A DNA stretch of 64,000 nt from Stichopus chloronotus (taxonomy: Eukaryota > Echinodermata > Holothuroidea > Aspidochirotida > Stichopodidae). Location: NCBI GenBank assembly GCA_021234535.1, contig CM037840.1:24461559-24525558 (forward strand), read 5' to 3'. Position 1 is the stretch's first letter. Each line of letters opens with the position of its first letter. Of this stretch, positions 22,871 through 45,645 are shown one piece after another. Under the pieces are notes generated by a model, which was given only the letters and a program-made list of their open reading frames with translations, was not told the DNA's origin and made no database searches. The translations under genes and the position numbers were made by a program.

Positions 22871-25800
22871 GTAGGTAGGTACAGTTCTCTAGTATGCAAG
22901 CTCTTTACGAAATTGTCGCGTTGTAACGCCAACTGTTTCTAAGAGACAAGGCGCGGCAAATGCGAACCACATGTTACCATCGGTAAAGTACAACCACTGG
23001 ACAACATTCCCACAGCAGGTATTCATTTATCGCTGAAATAGGATTTGCCATTTTCCAGAGGAAGTTTCAGTCACGTGTCCATTTTTCTATCTAGCTTTTT
23101 GCATGTTATGTATACGACCTCTAAGTATCTTTCTGTGCAATATGCAAGGGGGGGGGGGGGAGGGGTATGACAGATTTCCATTGCTTGTCCTCTTGTGCAC
23201 GTTTTGTCGAGAGAATGTTCAAAATCGAGTAAAGATGTTTTTTTCCTCCTACCATTGACCGAGTACTGCTGCGTTGGTTACGACAAGTACGGATATCATT
23301 TGCTTAAACCTTGTGGCCCCACAACGTGTGTTTGCTGCTGAATATGCAATAAGTTGGTGGTCTTCGTTTTAAGTTGAATATTCATTCACATGCCCTTTTT
23401 GCAATCTGCACGACCTTGACTTCGACAGGGTAAAGCATTACTCCATCGAAAACTAAATTTTCCTTCAAAAAACCTATTAATGATCCTCAACCGTCCACCC
23501 CCCCCCCCAAACGCCCTCCATGTCAAATGAAGACGGATAAATAATAGAGTATCTCGTTTGTGTTTGTTCAACATTTCTCACTTTTGTCTTCATACGTGCA
23601 CTGAACAAATTTGTCAGTCCTAAAAGAAAATTTATTGTGACGATTTTACGCTAGATGTCATCGCAGAAAATGATCAACTGTTGTGAAATTAGAAGAGATA
23701 AAAAAACAGACGGAGAGACAAGAAAAGAAAGCTTTACCGACACGTTGGACAATTTTACGTATTTCAGTCGTACTGTCAAAGAGGACATTGTGCATTTCTC
23801 TATTCAGTCGTTCCTAATTCGACACGTTATATACGTCATTGTGTTACTTGACCATCCCCCTCCCCCCCCCCCCCCAATCTTTGTAGGCTATCATAGCTCC
23901 CCAAAAGTAACAAATAGTGTACATGCAGCCCAGTGACGCAATGCAAACGTCTGTCGAAGTAAGTGCTTTCATCACTGTCCACTTTTCATTTTAACGGTGC
24001 GTTTTTATTCTAGATCGTTTCGTAAAATTCAACCTTTCTGTCGAATTGGGTGTAAGGTGGCAAGTCAGCGCGTATCTGGATGTACATGGTGTATATTTCA
24101 GGGGTCCGGACAATTCAGATCGAAGGGATTTCCATAGGTGTGACGAATGGAATGCTCTCGTTAAATCAGTCAGCGACAGAATCTTCGGCCCTTCTCAACT
24201 GCACATTTTCGCCTACATGTGGGCATGTCAAAATAATAGGCTGTCCCATATACCATGATAACAAAGTGACTGCACAAGAAAACGTAGTCATTTTATGTCT
24301 GATGTGATTATTTTTGCAACCTGAGTGGGATAGAATCTGGTGTACAGATGATAAAAGCCACACGAGGCGAGACATGGGGTCTGGCAGGAAAATATGCTCC
24401 TACTAGACAATAGGAAATAGTAGGTATGAAAAACAGGATTTGAGCTTCTTCGATTCAGCATGTTGTTTTCGGGCTATTTCGTTTGCATCGTGATTTACGA
24501 TGAGTACTACATTTTGGTTAGTATTTTTCCATTACGTATTTCGTGATAATAAAACGAGATAGTGATTATAATTTCTGGCATGTTTATATCACGTATGAAC
24601 CTAAATTCAATACATCCAATCGACTTTTTTCTTAAACTTATCCGTTTTCTTCATGGAGTTGCCGTCGTTTGGCATTTCTCAGATATTTGCACTATTTTTT
24701 TTCTTCTCATCAATAACAAAATCTCTTGTTTTCTAAATAAGTGAAGCGAAACGTGTTTCTCCAATTTTTAATTTCATCCCTGTACATTTTTCGTGACTCG
24801 TTTTTTTTTGTTTTTTTTTTTTTGTTTTAGGTTTTGACATAATGCCGGTTTGTCGAATAAGTGCATGTGCTACGGAAACGTCCGAAGAGATTTGGCGTTT
24901 TTATCACTCCCGATCACTACTCAAGTGAAGGAGAACGAGGTGTAATTTGTCTGCAACACATCGTGCATAAAGCTAACTTAAAGGGACATTATTTATTAAA
25001 ATCAGGAATGTGTTGGAACATGCATGTGAACATCGCCGTTATGCTGGAAGGGGTTTCATCATAGCGATAACAGCACGCATATTAAAAGTATATTGAAGGG
25101 AAATAGGGTGATTGTCTTACAGATGAAAATCATATTAAAAAAAAAAAACAACATTCTTCGGCACAGAATTATAAATTATCCAAAAATAAGGAAGAGCAAT
25201 GACCTTTTCTTCAGGAAATAAGTTTGTCACATAAAGAAATTGAGTTAATTTGTTTCTCGAGGATAATTTGTTCATCCCAAACTTTTCAAAAATTCAGATG
25301 ATGCAGTTGACGTATAAACGGCATTGTATGCATAAAGTTTGAGGAGATTAAACTTTTCCCCGGATGTATCAATGAATCTGACTGGTTTAACAATAATTAA
25401 AAGTATTTTCTTTGTACGCCAGATTGGTGCATTGTAAATGCACATTTTCCTTTACGACACAACATTAAGTGTACACACGTGCATAATAGCTCAGTGTGTG
25501 AAATGTGTACAGCTGCTGAACGAAATATTAAATGTATATGTAGTGAAGAAAGTGAACATAAAGCAAGGTAAAAAAGAGATTTCAACACGGATCAGTGATA
25601 TTCCACTTCCTCAGACAAGGAGTTTTTGTCCTTTTTATTTGCTGTTGATGATGGCGATATTGCAGGCTTACAAAGGGTTTTAATTGTACCCAGTGTCTCC
25701 CGAGAACTGGGGTTAAATGAGCTCGGAGTAGGTATCTAGGTTCTATATGGGGGAACAACATATGCAGGTCTGCACTGTTCCTACTTATGTATACATCGAT

Positions 25801-25900
25801 ACTGATCGACAACTTAACGCTGGAATAAAACATGTCACTGTGTAGGTACCAGACCCCACTGTTACATCACATCTCACCCAATAATGCCACAGCCTATTAT
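22871..25900. other. No firm gene; G/C tracts and weak open frames
   Basis: Contains a G13 run at 23148-23160 and C-runs at 23498-23508 and 23862-23875. A frame at 24080-24307, after a possible acceptor (TATATTTCAG near 24101), reads as Ser/Thr-rich with four cysteines and NCT/NQS glycosylation-like sites. It has no donor or homologue I can name. A frame after a T-rich tract and TTTTAG near 24829 is also open for ~30 codons. Neither is called. Confidence 0.4.
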
Positions 25901-26011
25901 ATCCAACACGGTTTTACATCCAACATCTTATGAAATCCAACACCCTACATGCTAAGATTCACCACCCTAGCTGCTCTACCCAACACCGTATTACAACCAA
26001 CGGCACATCAC
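25901..26011. repeat. Degenerate 17-bp tandem repeat
   Basis: ATCCAACAC starts at 25901, 25918 and 25935, an exact 17-bp spacing. Further decayed units at 25978 and 25995 (ACCCAACACC, AACCAACGG) keep the same period, with a 43-bp irregular gap between the two groups. Non-coding minisatellite. Confidence 0.7.
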
Positions 26012-38507
<12,496 letters not shown>

Positions 38508-38731
38508 ACTTACCACATTATCAACATGAAGAGCATCTATGCCGCCATTATTGCATCCGTCTTGGCTGTCCTTCTACTTGCGCTAGCAGCAGAGGCGGAG
38601 CCCTATCGATGAGAACCAAGCCCTATTGGACAGAGCCACGAGGAGTGCCTTTGACGAACCAATCAGTGATGAAGAATTAGTTGAACTAATGTTGGAATAT
38701 TTGACTGAGAAACAACAAAACGAAGACCCAA
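38508..38731 (+). CDS. Secreted peptide precursor, signal-peptide exon
   Basis: After an acceptor (GATTTTCCAG, AG at 38506-38507), an 18-nt leader precedes ATG at 38526. The first codons encode a clear signal peptide: MKS, then a 19-residue hydrophobic core rich in Ala, Leu, Val and Ile, ending ALAAEAEP, a good signal-peptidase site. In the printed sequence the frame stops at 38610-38612. Skipping one base near CCC at 38601-38603 restores a 40-codon acidic frame (ENQALL, then SDEELVELMLEYL, ending QNEDP) that runs to a strong donor (A then GTAAGT, 38732) in phase 1. A short signal peptide, an acidic helical propeptide and a splice site are typical of neuropeptide precursors. The one-base break is either a homopolymer sequencing error or a real pseudogenising mutation. 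The acidic DEELVELMLEYL segment loosely recalls calcitonin-family pro-regions. The family is not identified. Confidence 0.65.
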
Positions 38732-39551
38732 GTAAGTTTTTATTTTGTTCATTTGGATGGATTATCATGGATAGTCAGTACGGTGAATTTTCTTTATAGG
38801 AGGAAAGACTTTATTGTTTCCTTCACTCTTCTGAAAATTTGGTGAGACGATTGTGTAACACTACCCATAATGCAACACGGCAGAAGGACAAGCTTCTGCA
38901 CTAACAAGAGACATTCTTATTTCATGTTGATGTATACAAAGACCGTGGCTCAATCATGCTTACCAAGGTTAAACTATACTTTGCAAAAATCTCTCTCACT
39001 TCCGTAGAGCCAAATTCCTTCGGGATGGGGCAGAATACTAAATATGGGCACGCTGCCGTCCGCTTAATGTGACATAATGTTTTATTTTTTCATTCCAAAA
39101 TTCTAAACGTCGGGATGGGCGGGGAGGGGGGAGAAGATTTTGGGAGACACTTGCTCCCCAACGCCCCTTGACTCCAGGCTTGAGCATTCCTTGTAATTAC
39201 CTGAAGCCCATCTTTCCAGGTTTGAATGAAATTTACTGAAATGAGAGTAAGTTTCAATTGTTGGCTAACCGATAAAAACAGAACCTTTCATCAAAAAAGT
39301 TTTCCTAATTAATAGCTTGCTGGTCAAAAGATGTATGCAACAATATGTACAGCAGTGGCATTTTTGGTTTTGAATTGGTTTTTGTTCACTTAAATAACTT
39401 AAACATAATTTTGCTTTGCTCCTTACATAAGAAAATAACGAGATTACTACGAGAAAAAAAAATAGATTAACATAATTTTTTTTAGACTGTCTGGTAAAAA
39501 CAGATCTTTGCAGTAACTTATCACCTAAAATTTATTATTACTCATTTTTAG

Positions 39552-39610
39552 AAGAAACAGAAGCAAGGGAAAATCAGCGGAATCTACCCCAATATTATCA
39601 CGTAAAGTAA
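39552..39610 (+). CDS. Candidate alternative exon, acidic/Tyr-rich
   Basis: It follows an acceptor (TTACTCATTTTTAG, AG 39550-39551). In the phase left by the 38.5-kb exon it reads KETEAR..NLPQYYHVK and then a stop at 39608-39610. A donor-like GTAAAGT at 39602 could instead end it after the His codon, in phase 0. That phase does not join the 50.5-kb exon in frame. So it is either an alternative terminal exon or a chance open stretch. The content (acidic, then NLPQYY) fits propeptide sequence, but it is only about 19 codons. Confidence 0.25.
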
Positions 39611-40825
39611 TACAGTCATCTCGATGTAAAAAAACTAATTCGAGAGATATGATCGTCCACTGGGAACACATAATTTTTCCCCCATGTTTTTATCCTTATT
39701 TGACCAAGCATTGTTACATGAAGCATATTTTCTTCCTTATTGTGCCTGAACTCGTCACTGTTTGCGAAACGAAAGAAAAAACGAACACAAACTAGGTTAG
39801 TATTAATGGATGAGCTTAAATTATTAAAAATAAAAAAAAAAACAGTTTCGTTCGGCGCCAAATTATTAACTTGAGGCATACCCTTAGATGTTTCATTGAT
39901 ATCCAGCTTAACCTGGAATAAACAAAACAGAAGTTAGTTTGCTAAATAAAAAAATAAAAATATTGATAACGAAACATTAGTGAATTTATGAAAGATTAAA
40001 ACTTGATGCCAAAATTGTTATCACAGCCGCACGTAATGCAATAAATGTACCACTTCTGCATGTAGAGGCAAAAAGGGAATATACCCAAATGATGACAGGG
40101 TAAGAAATTGTGCCGGGCTAATGGTGCAAATTGCAACTTTTAGTAAATTAACATCGCTTGGAGTAGCTGTCATGTTATGCATTGAACCCATGAAAGAATT
40201 TTTCATGCATTTGCCTTTACTTCTATCTTAATCAATGTATTAATCTGTGCCATAGCTCGGGGATGGTTTATTTCACTGATCAATGTAGTTTGACAACTTG
40301 AATAAAAATGTATGTTTTCAGTAATACGATTAAAAATTTTTTAAGATATTAAAAAGAGGGGTGAGCGGGTGGGAGGGGGATGGGGTTTGCTTGTTCATAT
40401 TCAACGTACACTGTACTGTATCCACTCAGGAATAAATTTCAAACTTCGTTAATTTCTATGACTGTCGCTTAGTCTTCACCGGTGTGTCTTTAATTTGAGT
40501 CAGAGATACGCGGAGACTCTGACGTGTGTGTTACGTAATATGTTAACCGGCGACAATGAAAAGTTGGCAACCAATCAGAGGACAGTCTCCCTAGAAGTCT
40601 CTCTATGAAATAATCCGCAAAATACTTCTTTGTAAACAGAGTTCACGTACTTATTTAAGAGATTAACAGTTTTTATTGTGTGTTAGGTACATGTTTGGTA
40701 ATAGTTGCTTCTCAACCTCTTCTACCCTGATGAACCATTTAGGCTATATACTTGCTCCCCCTCCGAGTCCTTACTGACCCTTTCCCTCCTACCGGGTTGT
40801 ACCCTGACGTTCTATTCCTTGACAG

Positions 40826-40872
40826 AAGAGCTCTGCTCGGGTAAAATGACTGCGTGTATGGGCAAGAAGTAA
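40826..40872 (+). CDS. Candidate alternative terminal exon, two-Cys peptide
   Basis: It follows a good acceptor (CTATTCCTTGACAG, AG 40824-40825). Read in phase 1 from the signal-peptide exon it encodes KELCSGKMTACMGKK and a stop. Two cysteines seven positions apart could form a disulfide ring. The ending Met-Gly-Lys-Lys is the pattern of a C-terminally amidated peptide with a dibasic site. A GTAAAA donor at 40841 would alternatively make a 15-nt microexon that keeps phase 1 into the 50.5-kb exon. The segment is very short, so chance is a serious alternative. Confidence 0.25.
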
Positions 40873-42603
40873 AATCATTAATATATCATCTCAATATACG
40901 TTTGGTACGACTTAATTGCACCATTCAGACAATTTGGGAAAATAAATAGGTTTCAGGGGTTAAATTTTGCCATATAATTTCAGATTCTTCTGGTTGACAG
41001 TTTTCATTCAACTTGACTGTGTGTTTTTGAACAAGCCAATGGGAACTATACTAGTAATGGATATTCAGTTAGTCGGAACAACTGTAGCACTCACGCAGTA
41101 ATACGAAGATAGTTTTGTAGGTTAATTGTAAATACTACAATTCCCGGTTCCGATCAAGGGGCGACGAGTTGAGCAGAACGTTCTTGATACACCAGTGAGA
41201 CCTGTAATGTTATATACTCATTGCGTAAGCTCTTACAATAAGAACCGTTAATTTTCAAATATGATTTCTACTTTTTACTGGGTTTTCTTTTGTTCGTTTT
41301 AGTTTTGTTTTTTTAAAATGGTTGCTGTCATTTTGAACCATTGAACCATGAACAACCTCGTCTGTAGATTTATAGATTAAGAAAAACTTAGGATCAAAGA
41401 TTACCTGGTATACTACTGTTTTTTTTTTCCTTCCACACGCAAGATAACTTAAATATTACACATGGTGGATATTTACTAACGATATCTCGTTATAATTATG
41501 AATATGCACGCGACATGACGAAACACAGTAAAATGGCTAATTATTTATTTCTTTCTTTCTTTGTAATTCATTGGAAACCTTTGGTAATGGCTTTCTTTTG
41601 AGTTACATTATGTATAGTTGTTGAGATCCCAGTCAGATGTTTCCTTGATTTACTTTGTTTGATTTCAAATGGTTTTCACTCTTCCTTCTAGTGTTTTCAA
41701 GTTTATTTCCCGACAAAAAATATGCTATAATTAATATTTCAAGTTTCCAGTTTCTGGAAAAGACAAACTACTAGAACACAATCGTGGTACCTAGTCAAGC
41801 AACTACTTTTGTATGTGTGTGTGTATGTATGTGTGTCTTCTCGGGCTTTCCACAATTTCTAACTAATCTTCCTCTTGAGGTGATATGGACTCCTCCATAG
41901 GATGTGAGGGTCATACACACGGTTGCTTTTCGCGAACGTTTTTAAGGGCGTCTAATGCCGACAGGACAATGTGATTGATTGTATGGAAAGCCATTTGTGA
42001 CATTGGACGGAAAGGCAAAGAAAACAGACAAAAGAAACCCAAACGAGTAAAAGCGGTCGTCGGCCATGGCGGCAGCGATCAATATGACTACCATCCGAAC
42101 TACGCGTGAAATAAATAAAACAACATCTTTTACCTGATTTGAACTATAACTTGCACATTACCTTCTGAATTTTCACAAGCTCCTCTTCCCCCCCCCCCAA
42201 AAAAAAAGTAGGAAAAAAATAAAAGGAGACGTTTCGATAGACGTTAAAGGATATGTCGTATTCATTGTAAAATTGGTCTATGAGACTAAACATTTTACTG
42301 TAGAAGGGAAAAAAGTGAGGAAAGTTGTCTCCATAATTTGTCACGTTGTTTCACTTCAACACCTGATATAACAATAGCTCCGACTTTGCTCTTTTTTAAG
42401 ATTTGCCCGAAAGCTCTTAAAATGTGCTTCAGAATCTTCATTTTTGTTTGTCTTTAACTGATAAAACTGTCATGATGAACGCTGGCCACTCGTGTAACTT
42501 AAAACCCACCTGATAGGAAATCAACGTCAATTTGTCAATCGAATGGCACCATGCATGGCTCAATCGGTAAATGCAGCAGGAGCATCTACCCGAGCTGTTA
42601 ACC

Positions 42604-42647
42604 CAAAACGTTTTAAAACGTGAAAAGTTGTGCTTTAAAACGTTTTG
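42604..42647. repeat. 14-bp inverted repeat with AAAACGTTTT core
   Basis: CAAAACGTTTTAAA (42604-42617) and its exact reverse complement (42634-42647) flank a 16-nt loop. The core AAAACGTTTT is itself palindromic, so several alternative folds exist. Function unknown. Confidence 0.8.
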
Positions 42648-45429
42648 TATAGCGTATCTTTACAATATCAACCCATCTTTTGGATACAGTCACTTGAAAT
42701 TTTAGACTTACTTGATATAGAAGAAATTAATCGAAGAGAAGGAATAATGTGAACAGTAATACAATGTCTCATTTTAACCATCGCATAAGGAACCGACTTT
42801 TGAAATTTAATCTTCAATAAACGTTCGTAATTTATTAATAACTAGCCTAATCTGTTTTTCTCTTGCTATTTGTCCAATTGATAAAACGACAATCGTAGAC
42901 ATACAGAAAATCTACTTTTGGTAGTTTTCTTATTTTTATGCTGTTTCAGGGAGAGTTTATCACAGAGATATCAATTACCATAAATTAAGCGTCTATCGTG
43001 AATACTAATTATCACTTGTTCTCGACTCCATATTAGTAGCAATATTTTGTCTTTCGTGAAAATATTGTAAAACTATTGACTGTATCGAGTCGCCTGAGAG
43101 TCTGTTTCAACATTAATTTGCAGTATAGAATCAAAATAGTGTTTAAGATATATGGGGAAAAAATAAGATGGCAAGTATACTAAAAAAAAAATAAACAAAC
43201 AACACTAGATAAAATCTAACTCTGTGAAAATAATGACAGTACATGGATTTGTTAGCTTGAATAAGATCTACACCGATAGTCACGGAGTAGGATACGTCTT
43301 CTTGAGATGGCGTACGATCATCTTTTCCTTCGTAAGACCTATGAAGGAACAGTGTAGGATGTTTTCCGGTAAGGTACATACAAACAATATGAAATACATT
43401 CATAGTGTGGGATATATTTTCCTGCCCAAGAGCTATCAAGATAAAGTGTAGGATTTCCTTCCGTGGGTAAGATCGAAGTACCAGTTTTGCTTTTAGGGGC
43501 TTCAAGTGAGAAATCAAAGCCAACGAATCAAACAAGAAACTTTAATAAACTTATAAACGACAAAATCGTCTTTTTTTTTCCAGAACTGATCATCTTTCTT
43601 TTGTAATGCCTAATGAATCGGTGACATTAACATAGCTAGAAAATCTTCCCATCTAAGATAGACATTTTTGCCTATGAGAATGACAACTTATCCCAGGCCG
43701 TGGTATGAAATGTATCCCAAGACACTAAAGCATTTTGTTGTCTAATTAATCATTTTGTTTCTTTTCTTTTTTGTTTCCCTGAAAGAGAAAACACCACCAT
43801 GAGGTGATAAAAATGAGTCGAGGTGATGTATTTGTTAGAAGACATACCGTACCACACTAATCTTTTGTCTAATCGTGGCATGATAAGTAGAATTTCCTAA
43901 TGGTTTTGTCAATTAACCAGTGTTAAATCACATAAGACACCCCAAGTAATTCTGCGCAGTCTCCTCTACGCTTGTCCGTCTCATTGGATACGATCGTAGT
44001 CACGCGGGTAGGTGTTAGAAGGTATATCACTTAGTATGTTCGGTAATTTGTTAGTAATTTAAAATCAGTGATGAACCCATGTGAAGACAACCCTTAGGGT
44101 TCAGTGTGCTAATTTTTGGGGGCCAACTCCATGGAACTGACTGTGAAATACTCATTGATTTGGAATTACGTGTGTATAATGCAAAACGTCGTCAACGTAC
44201 GATGAAACGTGCCGCAATTTACCCACCGGTTAATGCGCATGAGAAGTTTTGCACTTAGGCAAAGAAAGGTGGGCGTCTTTTATAATAAAGATAGACCAGC
44301 TCTGTCGATCAACAAGAGACCAAACTGTGCATCAGATCACGTGTTTTGTCACAAACGCAACGAGAGTAAGGACGAATTGCCAGGAAAATGTCGGAAAAGC
44401 AGTCGTAGGAAATGAAATAAGAACACAGTTGAGAGAAGAAAAAAACTAGGTTTTTAAGTGTAGGTTTTCTATCTACAACAATTGACAAAGTGTACAAAGG
44501 TGCAAGCCAATACTGATCACGTTATTGAGTTAGGGTCTTGTTTCAAATCAAAAGTTGATTAGTGGCCGTGTAGGGGAAGAAAAGGGAAGAAAACACTACC
44601 TGTAATGAAACGAAAACCAAAATAGCCATCTAGGTCACGTGTGTACTTACCTGAATGAAAGTCATTGCACACAAGGGAACCTTTCACACAAAGTAGAATC
44701 TTGTCAGGCGAAGATAGGCCTGAGTAATTTACATTGCACGGTTAATTTAAGTTCATTTTATTAGGTCGGTCATTCAACAGACGGGGCATTTCTATGAAAC
44801 CTGCTCGTCACATGATCCCGCAAGGATAGACAACAAAGCATATGTATGTACATCTCGAAAGGAAGATGACGGCAACTTCGACGAGGGAGTCTCAAGAAAT
44901 ATGAAAAAAAAAAAAATTAGTGGTACCTTTGGGAGTAGATAATATCTACAAATCTAAGAAGTTATACATTCACTTGACCTAAAAACGTTGAACATTAGAG
45001 TTGTTTTTGTCACTTAAAGAAATGAAAAAAAAAAGAGTGAAAAGAGAAGGGTTTGAAAGAACAGAGTAAAAAGAAAACAAATGTAATTTACATTGGGCGT
45101 GCATGTGTGCTTTACGATGATATTAAGAATACTTAAAGTACAAAAGGTGCCTCGTCTTCGCTGTCCGATCTGTGATAGGTATTTCATTCTGTAACGCAAC
45201 GTATACCTATTTCCTTTCTTCTACCCTTTTTTCTGTGTATAGTATCCTATTTTCAATTTGGGATTCTTCTGGAATCCTGACATAACAAAAAAATAACAAA
45301 ACAAAAAAAAAATCCTACGTTATTCATAGGGTATCAGGGGTGCTCCCTACGAAATTAATATGTCCTTGTGACAGTCTGGATACCAGGGCTGACCTAATTC
45401 ACCGAAGCAACACCAGAAACAGAGCTGAG

Positions 45430-45475
45430 GTCGAATGGTAAAGGCGTACCCACTAGAGTCTGAGTTCAAATCCAT
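45430..45475 (+). promoter_or_regulatory. tRNA-like Pol III promoter of a SINE
   Basis: The segment GGTCGAATGGTAAAGGCG resembles a tRNA D-arm/A-box. GAGTTCAAATCC at 45462-45473 fits the B-box consensus GWTCRANNC. The spacing is tRNA-like, but acceptor and anticodon arms do not close, so it is tRNA-derived rather than a tRNA gene. The hammerhead downstream and the A/T-rich 3' end near 45630-45645 suggest a SINE-like retroelement of about 200 bp. The left and right ends and target-site duplications could not be fixed by eye. Confidence 0.5.
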
Positions 45476-45517
45476 GAGTTCGAATCCATGAATTCGAATC
45501 CATGAGTTCGAATCCTG
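45462..45517 (+). repeat. Four exact-length 14-bp repeats of the B-box
   Basis: Units begin at 45462, 45476, 45490 and 45504 and follow GAGTTCGAATCCAT. The first has TTCAAATCC, the third GAATTC, and the last ends CTG as it enters the ribozyme stem. Each unit holds a GTTCRAATC B-box core (the third as ATTCGAATC), so the internal promoter element is present four times in phase. It lies directly against the hammerhead. Confidence 0.85.
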
Positions 45518-45563
45518 CCGTCGCCTGATGAGTCCCAAAAAGGACGAAACCGGTCGTGCGGTA
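45516..45563 (+). ncRNA. Hammerhead ribozyme, type I
   Basis: All conserved core elements are present. CTGATGA lies at 45525-45531. A 4-bp stem II (GTCC 45532-45535 with GGAC 45542-45545) has a CAAAAA loop. GAAA lies at 45546-45549. A minimal palindromic stem III (ACCGGT, 45549-45554) is followed by C at 45555, the expected cleavage site. Stem I pairs 45516-45524 with 45556-45563: C-G, G.U, C-G, one bulged T (45521), then G-C, C-G, C-G, G.U, T-A. A stem III this short is known from retrotransposon hammerheads (retrozymes, Penelope-like elements, Schistosoma-type SINEs), where tandem or dimeric transcripts are thought to stabilise it. With the tRNA-like promoter upstream, a self-cleaving SINE is the best reading. 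I see no mutation that would abolish the core. Confidence 0.88.
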
Positions 45564-45645
45564 ATATGTATGTAGTACAAACGTGGTGTAGTATATGCCT
45601 GCATGTGCATATCGCTGGGTGTTGATTTTAATAAAACATTAAAAA
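45564..45645 (+). mobile_element. 3' part of the hammerhead-bearing SINE-like element
   Basis: Sequence after the cleavage site runs through GT/GC-containing unique sequence to an A/T-rich tail (TTTTAATAAAACATTAAAAAG, about 45626-45646). It probably belongs to the same element. A second hammerhead, which would mark a tandem retrozyme unit, is not present downstream. Confidence 0.4.

Noticed and set aside
24080..24307. Ser/Thr- and Cys-containing frame after a possible acceptor, ectodomain-like
   Set aside because: No donor, no recognisable fold, and length is within chance expectation.
25901..26011. Regular spaced repeats as a possible CRISPR array
   Set aside because: 17-bp units are contiguous without spacers, and the DNA is eukaryotic.
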